A stretch of 64,000 nucleotides of DNA from Chloroflexota bacterium (GTDB taxonomy: Bacteria > Chloroflexota > Limnocylindria > Limnocylindrales > CSP1-4). The DNA lies in contig JAJZRG010000006.1 in NCBI GenBank assembly GCA_021802825.1, forward strand, positions 1 to 64,000, read 5' to 3'. This document shows, piece by piece, positions 27,792-36,959 of the stretch. The position numbers and the translations under genes are program-made. Numbering within the stretch: position 1 is the stretch's first letter; each line of letters starts with the position of its first letter. Under the pieces are notes generated by a model. It made no database searches and was not told where the DNA came from. It saw nothing but the letters and a program-made list of their open reading frames with translations.

Positions 27792-28571
27792 CTACGGCTT
27801 GCGCGTCTGGGTGCCGGGCCGGGGCGCCGCCGCGGGCTTCGGGGCGTCGGGCCCCAACGCGCCTGCGCCCTTGGGGGCGTCGGTCCCCAACGCGCCTGCG
27901 CTCTTGGGGGCGTCGGTCCCGAGCGCGCCCGCGGGCTTGCGTGAGGCCCGGGCGCCCTTGCCCGGCGCGGGCTTAGCGTCGCGCGCGATCGCCTCGCGCA
28001 CCGCCCGCTCGTACGGCGTCTCGCCCCGGGTGATGGGCGCGACGGCGGCACGGTCCAGCAGGCCCGACTTGGCGGTGGCACCGGCGTTGAGGCGGTCGCC
28101 GGGCCGCTCAGCGTTCGCGATCGAGATCGCGCACGCCAGGGCGTCGGCGGTGTCGTCTGGCGTGGGCGCCGCGTCGAGGCCCAGGATCACCGCCACCATC
28201 CGGCCGACCTGCTCCTTGTCGGCGCCGCCGAACCCGGTCACGCCCATCTTGATCTCGTTGGGCGTGGCCTCCCGGACGGGAATCCCGTGCTGGGCTGCCG
28301 CCAGGAGGACCACGCCGCGCGCCTGCCCCACGCCGAACGCAGTCTGCGCGTTGTTCGAGAAGAACAGCCGCTCCACGCCCATCAGGTCGGGCGCGTGCGT
28401 CTCGATGAGCTCGGTGAGACCTTCGTGGATGTGCAGCAGCCGCTCGGGCAGCGGGGCGTCGGGCGTCGTGACGATGCACCCGTAGTCCACCGCGCGGAGG
28501 CTCCCGCCCGTGCGCTCGACCACGCCGTAGCCGAGCGCCGCCGTCCCGGGGTCGATCCCCAGGACGATCAC
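27792..28571 (-). CDS. ruvC: Holliday junction endonuclease RuvC with repeat-bearing tail
   Basis: A 259-residue protein, whereas RuvC is usually 160-190. The catalytic core is complete: D7 (GIDPGT), E67 (GVERLFF), D140 and D143 (PDDTADALA). After about residue 170 comes a disordered Ala/Pro/Lys-rich tail. It includes three tandem 11-residue units of the form AGALGTDAPK(S/G/P), encoded by a 33-bp tandem repeat. The GTG start overlaps the yebC stop as GTGA. The order yebC-ruvC-ruvA is conserved in many bacteria. Whether the tail contacts DNA or partners is unknown. Confidence 0.95.
   Translation of the reverse strand: MIVLGIDPGTAALGYGVVERTGGSLRAVDYGCIVTTPDAPLPERLLHIHEGLTELIETHAPDLMGVERLFFSNNAQTAFGVGQARGVVLLAAAQHGIPVREATPNEIKMGVTGFGGADKEQVGRMVAVILGLDAAPTPDDTADALACAISIANAERPGDRLNAGATAKSGLLDRAAVAPITRGETPYERAVREAIARDAKPAPGKGARASRKPAGALGTDAPKSAGALGTDAPKGAGALGPDAPKPAAAPRPGTQTRKP
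27841..27939. repeat. 33-bp tandem repeat, 3 copies, in the ruvC 3' end
   Basis: Units at 27841-27873, 27874-27906 and 27907-27939 start GGGGCGTCGG. The first two are nearly identical; the third has diverged at several bases. The period is a multiple of three, so the frame is kept. Confidence 0.85.
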
Positions 28572-29317
28572 CCGGCGTACTCCTCCATGAGCTCCTCGGG
28601 GATGTCCGCGTTGCTCGTGACGCGCTGGACGTCCTCGATGTCCTCGAGCAGGTCCATCAGCCGCAGGACCTGGCGCACGTGCTCAGCGTCGACGGCGGTC
28701 GTCTGCTTGGGGATCATCGCGCTCTCGGCCTCCTCCACCGCGATCCCCGCGGCGTCGAGCGCCTTGCGGACGGCCTCGAGGTCCGAGGGCTCCGTGTAGA
28801 TCTCGATGGGATCGGTCTCGGTGTCCACGTCGGCCGCGCCCGCGTCGATCGCGGCCAGCGCCACCTCGTCGGGGTCAACGCCATCGCGGGCGACGGTGAT
28901 CAGGCCACGCACCTCGAACTGCCAGGCGACGGCGCCCGAGCCGGCGAGCTGCCCGCCGCTCTTGGTGAAGATGGAGCGGACCTCGGCTGCCGTGCGGTTC
29001 CGGTTGTCTGTTGCCGTCTCGACGAGGACCGCCACCCCGCCGGGGCCGTAGCCCTCGTAGGTGATCTCCTCGTACTCGACGTCGCCGCCGGCGCCGGTCG
29101 CCTTCTCGATCGCCCGCTTGACGTTGTCCGCGGGCATGTTGATCGAGCGCGCCTTGTCCATCGCCAGGCGCAGCCGGTAGTTCGCGTCAGGGTCGCCGCC
29201 GCCTGTGCGCGCCGCGACCATGATCTCGCGGGCGACCTTGGTGAACATGGCGCCGCGCTTGGCGTCATTGGCGCCCTTCTGGCGCTTGATCGTTGACCAC
29301 TTGGAATGTCCGGACAT
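28568..29317 (-). CDS. yebC: YebC/PmpR-family (TACO1) translation/transcription factor
   Basis: A 249-residue YebC-family protein with the canonical start MSGHSKWSTIKRQKGANDAKRG and the EEITYEGYGPGGVAVLVE segment. Family members were described as transcription regulators. More recent work shows that YebC/TACO1 proteins help ribosomes through polyproline stretches. It leads the yebC-ruvC-ruvA transcript. A TATACT box lies 8 nt before the ATG with no SD, so a leaderless start is likely. Confidence 0.95.
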   Translation of the reverse strand: MSGHSKWSTIKRQKGANDAKRGAMFTKVAREIMVAARTGGGDPDANYRLRLAMDKARSINMPADNVKRAIEKATGAGGDVEYEEITYEGYGPGGVAVLVETATDNRNRTAAEVRSIFTKSGGQLAGSGAVAWQFEVRGLITVARDGVDPDEVALAAIDAGAADVDTETDPIEIYTEPSDLEAVRKALDAAGIAVEEAESAMIPKQTTAVDAEHVRQVLRLMDLLEDIEDVQRVTSNADIPEELMEEYAG

Positions 29318-29325
29318 CGGCCGGG

Positions 29326-29331
29326 AGTATA
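29326..29331 (-). promoter_or_regulatory. -10 box for the yebC-ruvCA operon
   Basis: TATACT on the minus strand, 8 nt before the yebC ATG. Just upstream, an 11-bp unit ACCGACTATCA is tandemly duplicated on the plus strand (29331-29352), overlapping the box by one base. Confidence 0.55.
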
Positions 29332-29508
29332 CCGACTATCAACCGACTATCATCGGGTCAACGGGTCCGGTTTCCGATTTCACGCGTCCCACGGCCCCAG
29401 GGACGGACCTGGCATCGCATCCGAGCGCAGCCTGCGCCCACTGCCCCGCGTCGTGTCCGGGTTTTGCGGTCCGGCACACCGGAGCCACACCGAGAGGAAC
29501 CGCGCGCG

Positions 29509-31587
29509 ATGACCCTGAAGAGCCACGACCTCGCCCACATCAGGAGTGTTGTCCTCGCCGGCCATGCCGGCGGGGGCAAGACAACGCTGGCGGAGCAGGT
29601 CCTGTTCCGCGCGGGGGCGATCCCCCGCCTGGGCCGGGTTGATGACGGCACCGCCCACCTCGACTACGAGCCCGAGGAGCAGAAGCAGCACCGCTCTCTG
29701 GCGCTGGCCGTGGGCACGTTCGAGCACGGTGAGCACGAGGTCACGGTCGTCGACACCCCGGGCTACCCGGACTTCGTGGCGGAGGTGATCGAGGGCTTCC
29801 ACGCGGCGGATGCGGGCCTGTACGTGATGGACGCGTCGGGCCACGTCGAGGCCGGGCTCGAGAACGCCGTCAAGGTGGGCCGGTCAACCAGGACCGCCGC
29901 CTGCTTCGTCATCAACAAGTGCGACCGCGAGAACGCCGACCCCTCGGGTGCCCTGGACGCGCTGCGCGCCGCGTTCGGCACCAAGGTGGCCCCGCTGCAC
30001 ATCGCGATCGGCGCCGCCGAGTCGTTCACCGGCTACGTCGACCTCGTCCACCGCAAGGCGTACCAGCTGGACGGCGGCAAGGAGGTCGAGATCCCCGTCC
30101 CGGCCGAGCTCGCCGACGAGGTTGCGCTGCGGCGCGACCAGCTACTCGAGGCCGCGGCCGAGGCCGACGACGCCGTGTTCGAGAAGTACCTCGGCGAGGA
30201 GGAGATCAGCGACGCCGAGCTCGACGCGTGCCTGCACAAGGGTGTCCGGGAGTCGATCCTCGCACCCGTACTGGTGGCCTCCGCGACCAAGGGCATCGGC
30301 CTCAACGCGCTGCTCGACGCGATCGTGCGCTACCTCCCCTCGCCAGAGGAGGAGGGCCCCTTCGAGGCCCAGGACAAGGCGGGCAAGACCGTCGCGGTGC
30401 CCGCGGCCGGCAGCACCCTGCTGGTCCGCGTGTTCAAGACCGCCGCCGACCCGTTCGTCGGTCGGCTCACCTACCTGCGCGTGCTGGCCGGGACCCTGAG
30501 GAGCCAGAGCTCGGTGTTCAACAGCACCAAGGGCGAGGACGAGCGTATCGGCCAGCTGCTGTACCTCCACGGCAAGGAGCAGGAGCCGGCAGCCGAGCTG
30601 CGGGCGGGCGAGATCGGCGCGATCGCGAAGCTCGGCGTCACCGAGACCGGCGACACGCTCACGACACGCGACGCCGGGCTCAGGCTCGACGACATGGCCT
30701 TCCCGGACCCGACGCTCCAGGTGGCGATCGAGCCGCTGTCCAAGGGCGACCTGGACAAGATGGGACCGGCGCTCCAGCGGATGCTCGAGGAGGAGCCCAC
30801 AGCCCGCGTCGAGCGCTCCGAGACCGGTGAGCAGATCCTGCGGGCGATCGGCGAGGCGCACGTCGCGGTCATCTGCGAGCGGCTCAAGCGCAAGTTCGGC
30901 GCCGCGATCGTCACCCGCACGCCCACGGTTCCCTACCGCGAGACCATCCGCGGCACCACCAAGGCCCACGGCCGGTACAAGAAGCAGACCGGCGGGCACG
31001 GCATGTTCGGCGACGTGTGGATCGAGCTCGCCCCCAACCCGGCGGCCGGCGTGGAGTTCGCCGAGAAGGTCGTCGGCGGCACGGTGCCCAAGGGGTTCTT
31101 CCCGGGCATCGAGAAGGGCATCCGCGAGACTGCGGCCGAGGGGGTGCTGGCCGGCTTCCCGCTGATCGACTTCAGGGCGACGCTGTACGACGGCTCGTTC
31201 CACCCCGTGGACTCCAACGAGCTCTCGTTCAAGATCGCCGCGTCGATGGCGCTCAAGGATGGGGTCATGCAGGCGAAGCCCGTGCTCCTCGAGCCGATCA
31301 TGGCCGTGGACATCCGGGTCCCCGAGCAGTATCTGGGCGAGGTCAACCGCGACCTCAACGGCCGGCGCGGCCGGGTGCTGGGGATGGACACCGCCGACGG
31401 CATGCAGGTCATCTCGGCGCACGTCCCGCAGGCGGAGCTGTTCTCCTATGCGACGGAGCTGCGTTCGCTGACCGGCGGCCGCGGCACGTTCTCGGCGGTG
31501 CTCGACCACTACGAGGACGTGCCGAGCAACCTCGCCGAGAAGATCATCGAGTCCCACAAGAAGGAGCACAAGGACGAGGGGCACTGA
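29509..31587 (+). CDS. Elongation factor G-like GTPase (EF-G type 2 / FusA2-like)
   Basis: A 692-residue translational GTPase with all EF-G domains. The P-loop is GHAGGGKTT (about 18-26, instead of AHIDAGKTT), with DTPGYPDF (G3) and NKCD (G4). The switch region reads HRSLALAV where canonical EF-G has RGITI. Domain IV (HGRYKKQTGGHGMFGDV) and domain V follow. These differences place it with the second EF-G type found beside fusA in many bacteria, whose exact role is unsettled. The ATG at 29509 has a GAGAGGA SD. No str-operon genes are adjacent. Confidence 0.9.
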   Translation: MTLKSHDLAHIRSVVLAGHAGGGKTTLAEQVLFRAGAIPRLGRVDDGTAHLDYEPEEQKQHRSLALAVGTFEHGEHEVTVVDTPGYPDFVAEVIEGFHAADAGLYVMDASGHVEAGLENAVKVGRSTRTAACFVINKCDRENADPSGALDALRAAFGTKVAPLHIAIGAAESFTGYVDLVHRKAYQLDGGKEVEIPVPAELADEVALRRDQLLEAAAEADDAVFEKYLGEEEISDAELDACLHKGVRESILAPVLVASATKGIGLNALLDAIVRYLPSPEEEGPFEAQDKAGKTVAVPAAGSTLLVRVFKTAADPFVGRLTYLRVLAGTLRSQSSVFNSTKGEDERIGQLLYLHGKEQEPAAELRAGEIGAIAKLGVTETGDTLTTRDAGLRLDDMAFPDPTLQVAIEPLSKGDLDKMGPALQRMLEEEPTARVERSETGEQILRAIGEAHVAVICERLKRKFGAAIVTRTPTVPYRETIRGTTKAHGRYKKQTGGHGMFGDVWIELAPNPAAGVEFAEKVVGGTVPKGFFPGIEKGIRETAAEGVLAGFPLIDFRATLYDGSFHPVDSNELSFKIAASMALKDGVMQAKPVLLEPIMAVDIRVPEQYLGEVNRDLNGRRGRVLGMDTADGMQVISAHVPQAELFSYATELRSLTGGRGTFSAVLDHYEDVPSNLAEKIIESHKKEHKDEGH

Positions 31588-31637
31588 CCTCGGCCCCTGG
31601 CTTCTGACGAAGGGGCTGACCGACGCGGCGCCAACCG

Positions 31638-32390
31638 TCAGCGGCGCAGGTCGTGCCCCTCGATGGCGTCGATCAGCTCGCGCACCGAGACCCGTCCCTC
31701 GTACAGTGCCCGCCCGACGATGACGCCGGCGCACCCGGCCGCCTGCACCGCCAGCACGTCATTGAGCGACGAGATGCCGCCGGACGCGATGATCCGCTCG
31801 CTTCCGAGCCGGACAAGTGAGCGCAGCAGCGCAATGTCCGGTCCGCCCATGAGCCCATCGCGGTCGATCGCGGTGACCTCAAAGGTGTTGATCCCCGATG
31901 CCGCCAGCATCTCGAGCGCGTCGGTCGCCGGGACGCCGGCCGATCCCTGGCGCCAGCCGTCGCCGTAGGCCATGCCGTCGCGGATGTCGAGCGAGGCCAC
32001 GATCCTCGACGGCCCGTAGCGGGCGACGAGTCCGAGGCCGAAGGCCGGGTCGCGCAGGGCGGCAGTCCCCACGGCCACCCGCGTGGCCCCGGTCCCGAGC
32101 GCGCCCGCCACCGCCTCGGGGGAGCGCAGCCCACCGCCGACCTCCACGTGGGTCCGGCCGTGGACCTCCGCCACGATCTCGGCCACGAGCTCGAGCTGCC
32201 TCGGCTCCCCCTCGCGGGCTCCGTCGAGGTCCACGACGTGGAGCCATCTGGCACCGGCATCGGCGAACTGGCGGGCGAGCGCCACCGGCTCCAGCGCGTA
32301 GACCGTCTGGCGCGCGAAATCTCCCTGGATCAGGCGGACGACACGCCCGCCCTCGAGGTCGATAGCCGGCAGGATCTCGAACTGGGACAC
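31638..32390 (-). CDS. hisA: HisA, phosphoribosylformimino-AICAR-ribotide isomerase
   Basis: A 250-residue TIM barrel. HisA performs the Amadori isomerisation of ProFAR to PRFAR. The two half-barrel catalytic aspartates are seen in LPAIDLEGG (about D11) and the equivalent VTAIDRDGLMGG (around residue 175); phosphate-binding GG loops lie after the fourth and eighth strands. A GTG start follows a strong GGAGGG SD. It is transcribed away from the rest of the his genes, the two units sharing a ~100-bp control region with an operator-like AT-rich island. Confidence 0.95.
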   Translation of the reverse strand: MSQFEILPAIDLEGGRVVRLIQGDFARQTVYALEPVALARQFADAGARWLHVVDLDGAREGEPRQLELVAEIVAEVHGRTHVEVGGGLRSPEAVAGALGTGATRVAVGTAALRDPAFGLGLVARYGPSRIVASLDIRDGMAYGDGWRQGSAGVPATDALEMLAASGINTFEVTAIDRDGLMGGPDIALLRSLVRLGSERIIASGGISSLNDVLAVQAAGCAGVIVGRALYEGRVSVRELIDAIEGHDLRR

Positions 32391-32491
32391 GGGCCCTCCG
32401 TCCTTGCCTATTAGTGCACTACTACGCTAACATGCTACTAAGAGCGGCTGGGAACGACCTCGCCGACGCCCTGATCGGGAGGATCGCACCC
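32391..32491. promoter_or_regulatory. Divergent his control region with TrpR-family operator candidate
   Basis: The AT-rich island 32408-32442, unusual in this GC-rich DNA, contains the perfect palindrome TAGTGCACTA (32412-32421) and CTA/TAG triplets on both sides, including TTAGT (32411-32415) and ACTAA (32437-32441) as inverted arms. CTAG-like boxes are typical of the TrpR/YerC family encoded next door. Possible -10 boxes are TAATAG (minus, 32413-32408) for hisA and TACGCT (32423-32428) for the his operon. Confidence 0.6.
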
Positions 32492-32815
32492 GTGGCAAGC
32501 GAATGGCGGACCCCCGACCTCGACGCCCTGCTCGATGTCATTCTGCGCCTGGGCGACCGCGAGGAGGCGCTGAGCTTCCTGCGCGACCTGTGCACCGTGG
32601 GCGAGTTGCACGACATGGCCCAGCGCTGGGCCGTGGTCCGGATGCTCGACGCCGGCCTCCACTACGCGGAGATCTCGAAGCGCAGCGGCGCCAGTACGGC
32701 CACCATCACGAGGATCGCCTCGTGGCTCCACCACGGCGAGGGCGGATACCGCCGGCAGCTCGACCGGATGAAGGCCGAGACGGGCAGCGTGTACCCCGAG
32801 GCCGACGAGGCATGA
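32492..32815 (+). CDS. TrpR/YerC-family transcriptional regulator of the his operon
   Basis: A 107-residue helix-turn-helix protein of the TrpR-like YerC/YecD family: DALLDVILRLGDREEALSFLRDLCTVGEL, then MAQRWAVVRMLDAGLHYAEI and the recognition helix SGASTATITRIASWLHHG. Related regulators (HisR in Firmicutes) control histidine genes. GTG 32492 was chosen over upstream starts at 32414 and 32432 because it has a GGGAGG SD, gives the usual family length, and leaves the operator region untranslated. It overlaps hisG by ATGA and is the first gene of the operon, so feedback on its own expression is likely. Confidence 0.85.
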   Translation: MASEWRTPDLDALLDVILRLGDREEALSFLRDLCTVGELHDMAQRWAVVRMLDAGLHYAEISKRSGASTATITRIASWLHHGEGGYRRQLDRMKAETGSVYPEADEA

Positions 32816-33672
32816 GGGATCGGCTCCGGCTCGCCATCCCCAACAAGGGCCGCCTCGTCGAGCCCACCCTGTCGCTGCTCCACGCGTCCGGGCTGGTGTT
32901 CGAGGAGCACGACCGCAGCCTCGTCTCGCAGGTCGCGAACCAGCCGCTCGACATCCTCTTCGTCCGCACGGGCGACGTGGTCGAGTTCGTGGCGGACGGC
33001 GTCGCCGACGTCGGGATCACGGGCGCCGACATCCTGGCCGAGGCCGGCCGCGAGCTGCCGATCATCGCCCGGCTCGGCTACGGCCGCTGCCGCCTCGCCG
33101 TGGCGGTCCCCTCGGACGCCCCGGTCCGCGCGATCGAGGACCTCGCCGGCCAGCGCGTCGCGACCTCGCACCCGTCGATCACGCGCAGCTTCTTCAGGGA
33201 GCGCAACCTCCCGGTCGAGGTCGTCCCCCTCTCTGGCGCGGTCGAGGTGGCGCCCCGCCTCGGGCTCGCGGATGCCATCGTTGACCTCGTCTCGACCGGC
33301 TCCACGCTCCAGATGAACGGCCTGCGCGCGATCGGCGACGTGCTCGCCTCGGAGGCCGTCCTGGTGGCGGACCCCACGGCGCAGGAGCAGCGCCCAGCCG
33401 ACCTCGACAGCATCGTGATGATGCTCGGCTCCGTGCTCGCCGCGCGCAGCCGCAAGTACCTCATGATGAACGCCCCGGCGACACACCTCGAGGAGCTCGA
33501 GGGCCTCCTGCCGGGCCTGGAGTCGCCCTCGGTGATCCCCCTCGCGCACGCGGGCATGATCGCGATCCACTCTGTCGTCGGTGCCGACGAGGTCTGGGGC
33601 CTGCTGCCCCGCCTCAAGGCCGCGGGCGCCTCCGGGATCCTGGTCCTGCCCATCGAGAAGATCCTCCCGTGA
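32812..33672 (+). CDS. hisG: HisG, ATP phosphoribosyltransferase (long form)
   Basis: A 286-residue enzyme that catalyses the first step, joining ATP and PRPP. The periplasmic-binding-like core has IPNKGRL near the N-terminus and the PRPP loop IVDLVSTGSTL (around residue 165). The C-terminal ~75 residues (from YLMMNAPATHLEEL) are the ferredoxin-like regulatory domain of the long form, so histidine feedback inhibition is expected and HisZ is not needed. It overlaps the upstream regulator by ATGA and hisC by GTGA. Confidence 0.96.
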   Translation: MRDRLRLAIPNKGRLVEPTLSLLHASGLVFEEHDRSLVSQVANQPLDILFVRTGDVVEFVADGVADVGITGADILAEAGRELPIIARLGYGRCRLAVAVPSDAPVRAIEDLAGQRVATSHPSITRSFFRERNLPVEVVPLSGAVEVAPRLGLADAIVDLVSTGSTLQMNGLRAIGDVLASEAVLVADPTAQEQRPADLDSIVMMLGSVLAARSRKYLMMNAPATHLEELEGLLPGLESPSVIPLAHAGMIAIHSVVGADEVWGLLPRLKAAGASGILVLPIEKILP

Positions 33673-34895
33673 GCCCGACGCCCATGACCTGGGCCGAACC
33701 CGGGCCGCCGGCCTCGTACAGCTGGGAGGCGACCGACGAGGGCGTCGCCACCCGGTTCGGCCTCACGGTCGGGCAGATCGTCCGGTTCGACCTCAACACC
33801 TCCCCCGCCCCGCCCGCGCTCCTGGGAGAGATGCTGGCCGCCGGCACGTTCGAGACGAGCCTGTCGGAGTACCCGCCGGGCGACTACCGCCGGCTGGTCG
33901 AAGCTGCCGCCGAGCGGTACGGCGTGGGCACCGACGAGGTCGTCCCGGGAGCCGGCGCCGACGAGATCCTCGACATGGCGGCGAAGGCGTTCCTGCGGGC
34001 CGGCGAGCGCGCGGTCGTCCCGGTTCCCACCTACGCGATGTACCGCGTGGTCACCGAGCAGCGCGGCGGCGTCGTCGTCCCCGTGCCGCGCCTGGGCCCC
34101 GACGAGGGTTTCGCGCTCGACCTGCCGGCCATGCGTGAGGCTGCGCGCGACGCGGCGCTGGTCTGGCTGTGCAACCCGAACAACCCGACGGGCGCCGAGG
34201 AGCCGGAGGGGGCGATCGAGGCTCTGCTCGACACGATCAAGGCCGATGCCGCGGCCGAGGGCCGTGACCCGGCGGCCGTGGTGGTGGACGAGGCGTACGC
34301 CGAGTTCACCGGCCGCTCCCTGATCGGCATTCGCTCCAGCTACCCCAATCTGGTCGTCGTCCGGACCGCGTCCAAGGCGTACGCCCTTGCCGGGCTGCGC
34401 GTCGGCTTCGCGATCGCGGCGCCGGCAAGCCTCGCGCGCGTCGCCCTCTACCGGCCGCCGGGCTCGATCGGGACGATCTCTGAGACGGTTGTCACCCGAG
34501 CCCTGCGCGAGCCCGCGGCCATGCTCGCGAACGTTGCTCGTGTCGCGGCGGAGCGCCCCCGGCTGCTGGCCGCCTTCGAGACTGCGGGGTGGCGGCCCTA
34601 CCCGTCAGTCGCCTGCTTCGTCCTGGTGGACCTCGGCTCCGCGGCCCGCGCGTCGTTCGTCGCCGGGCAGCTGCTTCGCCGGGGCATCGTCCCGCGCACC
34701 TTCTCGGCCGGCCACCCGGCCGAGCGGTGCCTGCGCTTGACCGTCCGCGCCCCGCAGGAGAACGAGCGGCTGATCGAGGCGATCGCGCAGATCGCACCTG
34801 AGGCGGCGCGGGTCACGGCGCACCTCGACCCCGATCCCGCCACCACGCGCCTCGCCTCGGAAGCCGCGCAGCCCGTACCGAAGGAGCCAGCATGA
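33669..34895 (+). CDS. hisC: HisC, histidinol-phosphate aminotransferase
   Basis: A 408-residue fold-type I PLP enzyme, about 50 residues longer than usual. Motifs: LNTSPAPP, YPPGDYRRL, PGAGADEIL, CNPNNPTGA, VVVDEAYAEF and the PLP lysine in RTASKAYALAGLRVGF (around residue 238). It converts imidazole-acetol phosphate to histidinol phosphate. The extra length is an N-terminal ~25-residue leader and a C-terminal Pro/Ala-rich tail. The GTG start overlaps hisG; the end overlaps hisB by ATGA. Confidence 0.95.
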   Translation: MSPTPMTWAEPGPPASYSWEATDEGVATRFGLTVGQIVRFDLNTSPAPPALLGEMLAAGTFETSLSEYPPGDYRRLVEAAAERYGVGTDEVVPGAGADEILDMAAKAFLRAGERAVVPVPTYAMYRVVTEQRGGVVVPVPRLGPDEGFALDLPAMREAARDAALVWLCNPNNPTGAEEPEGAIEALLDTIKADAAAEGRDPAAVVVDEAYAEFTGRSLIGIRSSYPNLVVVRTASKAYALAGLRVGFAIAAPASLARVALYRPPGSIGTISETVVTRALREPAAMLANVARVAAERPRLLAAFETAGWRPYPSVACFVLVDLGSAARASFVAGQLLRRGIVPRTFSAGHPAERCLRLTVRAPQENERLIEAIAQIAPEAARVTAHLDPDPATTRLASEAAQPVPKEPA

Positions 34896-35518
34896 CCACG
34901 CCCCTCGGCACGCTCGAGGTCCTCGACCGGGGCGCCCGCAGCGTGCGCGTCCGCCGGGCCACCCGCGAGACCACGATCGAGGTCGCCCTGACGCTCGACG
35001 GCACGGGCCGCGCCCGGGTCTCCAGCGGCATCGGCTTCTACGACCACCTCCTGGCCTCGTTCGCCCACCACGGCCTGTTCGACCTCGAGCTCTCCGCGAA
35101 GGGCGACCTCGAGGTGGACGAGCACCACACCGTGGAGGACGTTGCCCTCGTGCTGGGAGCGGCGTTCGCGGAGGCGCTGGGCGACAAGGTGGGCATCAAC
35201 CGCTTCGGCGACAGCTCGGTGCCGATGGACGAATCGCTCGCGACCGCGGTCCTCGACCTCAGCGGGCGACCATACGCGGTGATCGACCTGCCGTTCCGCG
35301 GCGAGCGCGCCGGCGGGCTGCCGCTCCAGCTCGTGGACCACGCCCTCGAGTCGTTCGCGCGAACGTCCGGCGCAACGCTCAACCTCCGCGGCTCCGGCCG
35401 CAATGACCACCACCTCGCCGAGGCTGCGTTCAAGGCGCTCGGCCGCGCCCTCCGCGTCGCCTGCGAGCTCGACCCGCGACGGACCGGCGTCGCGTCGACG
35501 AAGGGCTCGCTCGGATGA
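34892..35518 (+). CDS. hisB: HisB, imidazoleglycerol-phosphate dehydratase
   Basis: A 208-residue monofunctional IGPD without a phosphatase domain. The duplicated metal-binding motifs are clear: YDHLLASFAHHG with DEHHTVED in the first half, and VDHALESFA with RNDHHLAEAAFKALGRAL in the second. These histidines and glutamates bind two Mn ions. Since it is monofunctional, a separate histidinol-phosphatase is needed; none is obvious in the window, unless the PHP protein at 12549 does so, which is speculative. Confidence 0.96.
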   Translation: MTTPLGTLEVLDRGARSVRVRRATRETTIEVALTLDGTGRARVSSGIGFYDHLLASFAHHGLFDLELSAKGDLEVDEHHTVEDVALVLGAAFAEALGDKVGINRFGDSSVPMDESLATAVLDLSGRPYAVIDLPFRGERAGGLPLQLVDHALESFARTSGATLNLRGSGRNDHHLAEAAFKALGRALRVACELDPRRTGVASTKGSLG

Positions 35519-36162
35519 CGGGCCCCGAGCCGCTCGCCGGCAGGCGGCTGCCGGTCACGGTCGTGGACTACGGTGCCGGCAACCTGGTCTCAATCGAGCA
35601 GGCGCTCGTCACCGCGGGCGCCGACGTCCGGCGGGCGGCGACCGCCGACGAGATCGCCGACCCGGCGCTGCTGGTGGTGCCGGGGGTGGGCGCCTCGGCC
35701 CCCGCGATGGACCGCCTGCGCGCCGGTGGCTTTGTGCCCGCGATCCTCGGCTGGATCGCCGCGGACCGGCCGTTCCTCGGCATCTGCCTCGGGCTCCAGC
35801 TGCTGTTCCAGGCCAGCGACGAGGACGGCGCGGTCACCCTCGGGGTCCTGCGCGGGCACACGGCCCGCCTGGAGGGCGCGCCCACGCTCCCCCACATCGG
35901 ATGGAACCAGGTGGAGCGGCGGTTCGACCACCCGGCCTTCGCCGGCATCGCGCCCGGCGCCGACTTCTACTTCGTCCACTCGTACGCGGGCGCCCGCGTG
36001 GACGATGAGGTCATCCTCGCGGAGACCGAGCACGGCGCGCGATTCACGGCGGCCGTCGCGCGGGGGAATCTGCTGGGCGTCCAGTTCCACCCGGAGCGCT
36101 CGGGCACCGACGGGCTTCGCCTGATCGCCAACGTGGTCCGCCTCGCAGCAGGGGCAGCCTGA
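35515..36162 (+). CDS. hisH: HisH, glutamine amidotransferase subunit of IGP synthase
   Basis: A 215-residue class I glutamine amidotransferase. The nucleophilic cysteine is in [12 protein letters not shown] (about residue 88) and the His-Glu pair in VQFHPERSG near the C-terminus. It supplies ammonia to HisF. The first ATG overlaps the hisB stop (ATGA), and its stop shares one base with the hisF start (TGATG), fitting equimolar production of the HisHF complex. Confidence 0.96.
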   Translation: MTGPEPLAGRRLPVTVVDYGAGNLVSIEQALVTAGADVRRAATADEIADPALLVVPGVGASAPAMDRLRAGGFVPAILGWIAADRPFLGICLGLQLLFQASDEDGAVTLGVLRGHTARLEGAPTLPHIGWNQVERRFDHPAFAGIAPGADFYFVHSYAGARVDDEVILAETEHGARFTAAVARGNLLGVQFHPERSGTDGLRLIANVVRLAAGAA

Positions 36163-36959
36163 TGCTCCGCCGCCGCGTCATCCCCTGCCTCGACGTCGCG
36201 AACGGACGCGTCGTCAAGGGCACCCGCTTCGTGGACCTGCGCGACGAGGGCGACCCGCCCGAGCTCGCCGAGCGCTACGCTCGTGAGGGCGCCGACGAGA
36301 TCGTGTTCCTCGACATCACGGCGGCGCCGGAGGGCCGGGGCACACTACTCGAAATTGTGGAGCGGACGGCGCGGCGCGCCTTCATCCCGCTCACGGTGGG
36401 TGGCGGGGTCCGGAGCGTGGACGACATGCGCGACGTGCTGCGGGCCGGCGCCGACAAGGTCAGCCTCAACACGAGAGCCGTCGAGGACCCCGGGCTCGTC
36501 CGACGCTGCGCCGCGCGGTTCGGCAGCCAGGCGGTGGTCGTCGCGATCGACGCGCGGCGGGCGCCCGCGAGCGACGGCATCCCGTCAGGCTTCGAGGTGG
36601 TTGTGAAGGGCGGCCGCCAGGCCGTGGGGCTCGACGCGGTCGCCTGGGCGACGCGGGCAGTGGAGCTGGGGGCCGGCGAGCTGCTGGTGACTTCGATCGA
36701 CCGCGACGGGACGAAGTCCGGGTTCGACACCGAGCTGCTGCGCGCCATCTGTGGGCTCGTCCCGGTGCCGGTCATCGCTTCGGGCGGTGCTGCGGGCCCC
36801 GAGGATTTCGTCGCGGCCATCCGCGATGGGGGCGCTGACGCCGTGCTGGCGGCCGGGATCTTCCACCGGCGCGAGTGGACGATCGCGGCGATCAAGGCGG
36901 CGATGGCCGAGGCGGGACTGCCCGTGCGGCCAGCGGTCGGCGTGACGGTGCTCCCATGA
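36162..36959 (+). CDS. hisF: HisF, cyclase subunit of IGP synthase
   Basis: A 265-residue TIM barrel paralogous to HisA. The catalytic aspartates are D11 in [14 protein letters not shown] and the one in [13 protein letters not shown] (around residue 180). The GGG(V) and SGGAAG phosphate loops are present. It closes the imidazole ring using ammonia from HisH. It overlaps hisH by one base and hisIE by ATGA. Confidence 0.97.
   Translation: MLRRRVIPCLDVANGRVVKGTRFVDLRDEGDPPELAERYAREGADEIVFLDITAAPEGRGTLLEIVERTARRAFIPLTVGGGVRSVDDMRDVLRAGADKVSLNTRAVEDPGLVRRCAARFGSQAVVVAIDARRAPASDGIPSGFEVVVKGGRQAVGLDAVAWATRAVELGAGELLVTSIDRDGTKSGFDTELLRAICGLVPVPVIASGGAAGPEDFVAAIRDGGADAVLAAGIFHRREWTIAAIKAAMAEAGLPVRPAVGVTVLP

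Noticed and set aside
27841-27939. 33-bp repeats as a CRISPR array
   Set aside because: Units are contiguous without spacers, lie in frame inside ruvC and encode an 11-residue repeat.
32414-32491. Longer start (GTG 32414 or ATG 32432) for the YerC-like regulator
   Set aside because: It would put coding sequence over the operator-like island, has no SD, and exceeds the family's usual length.
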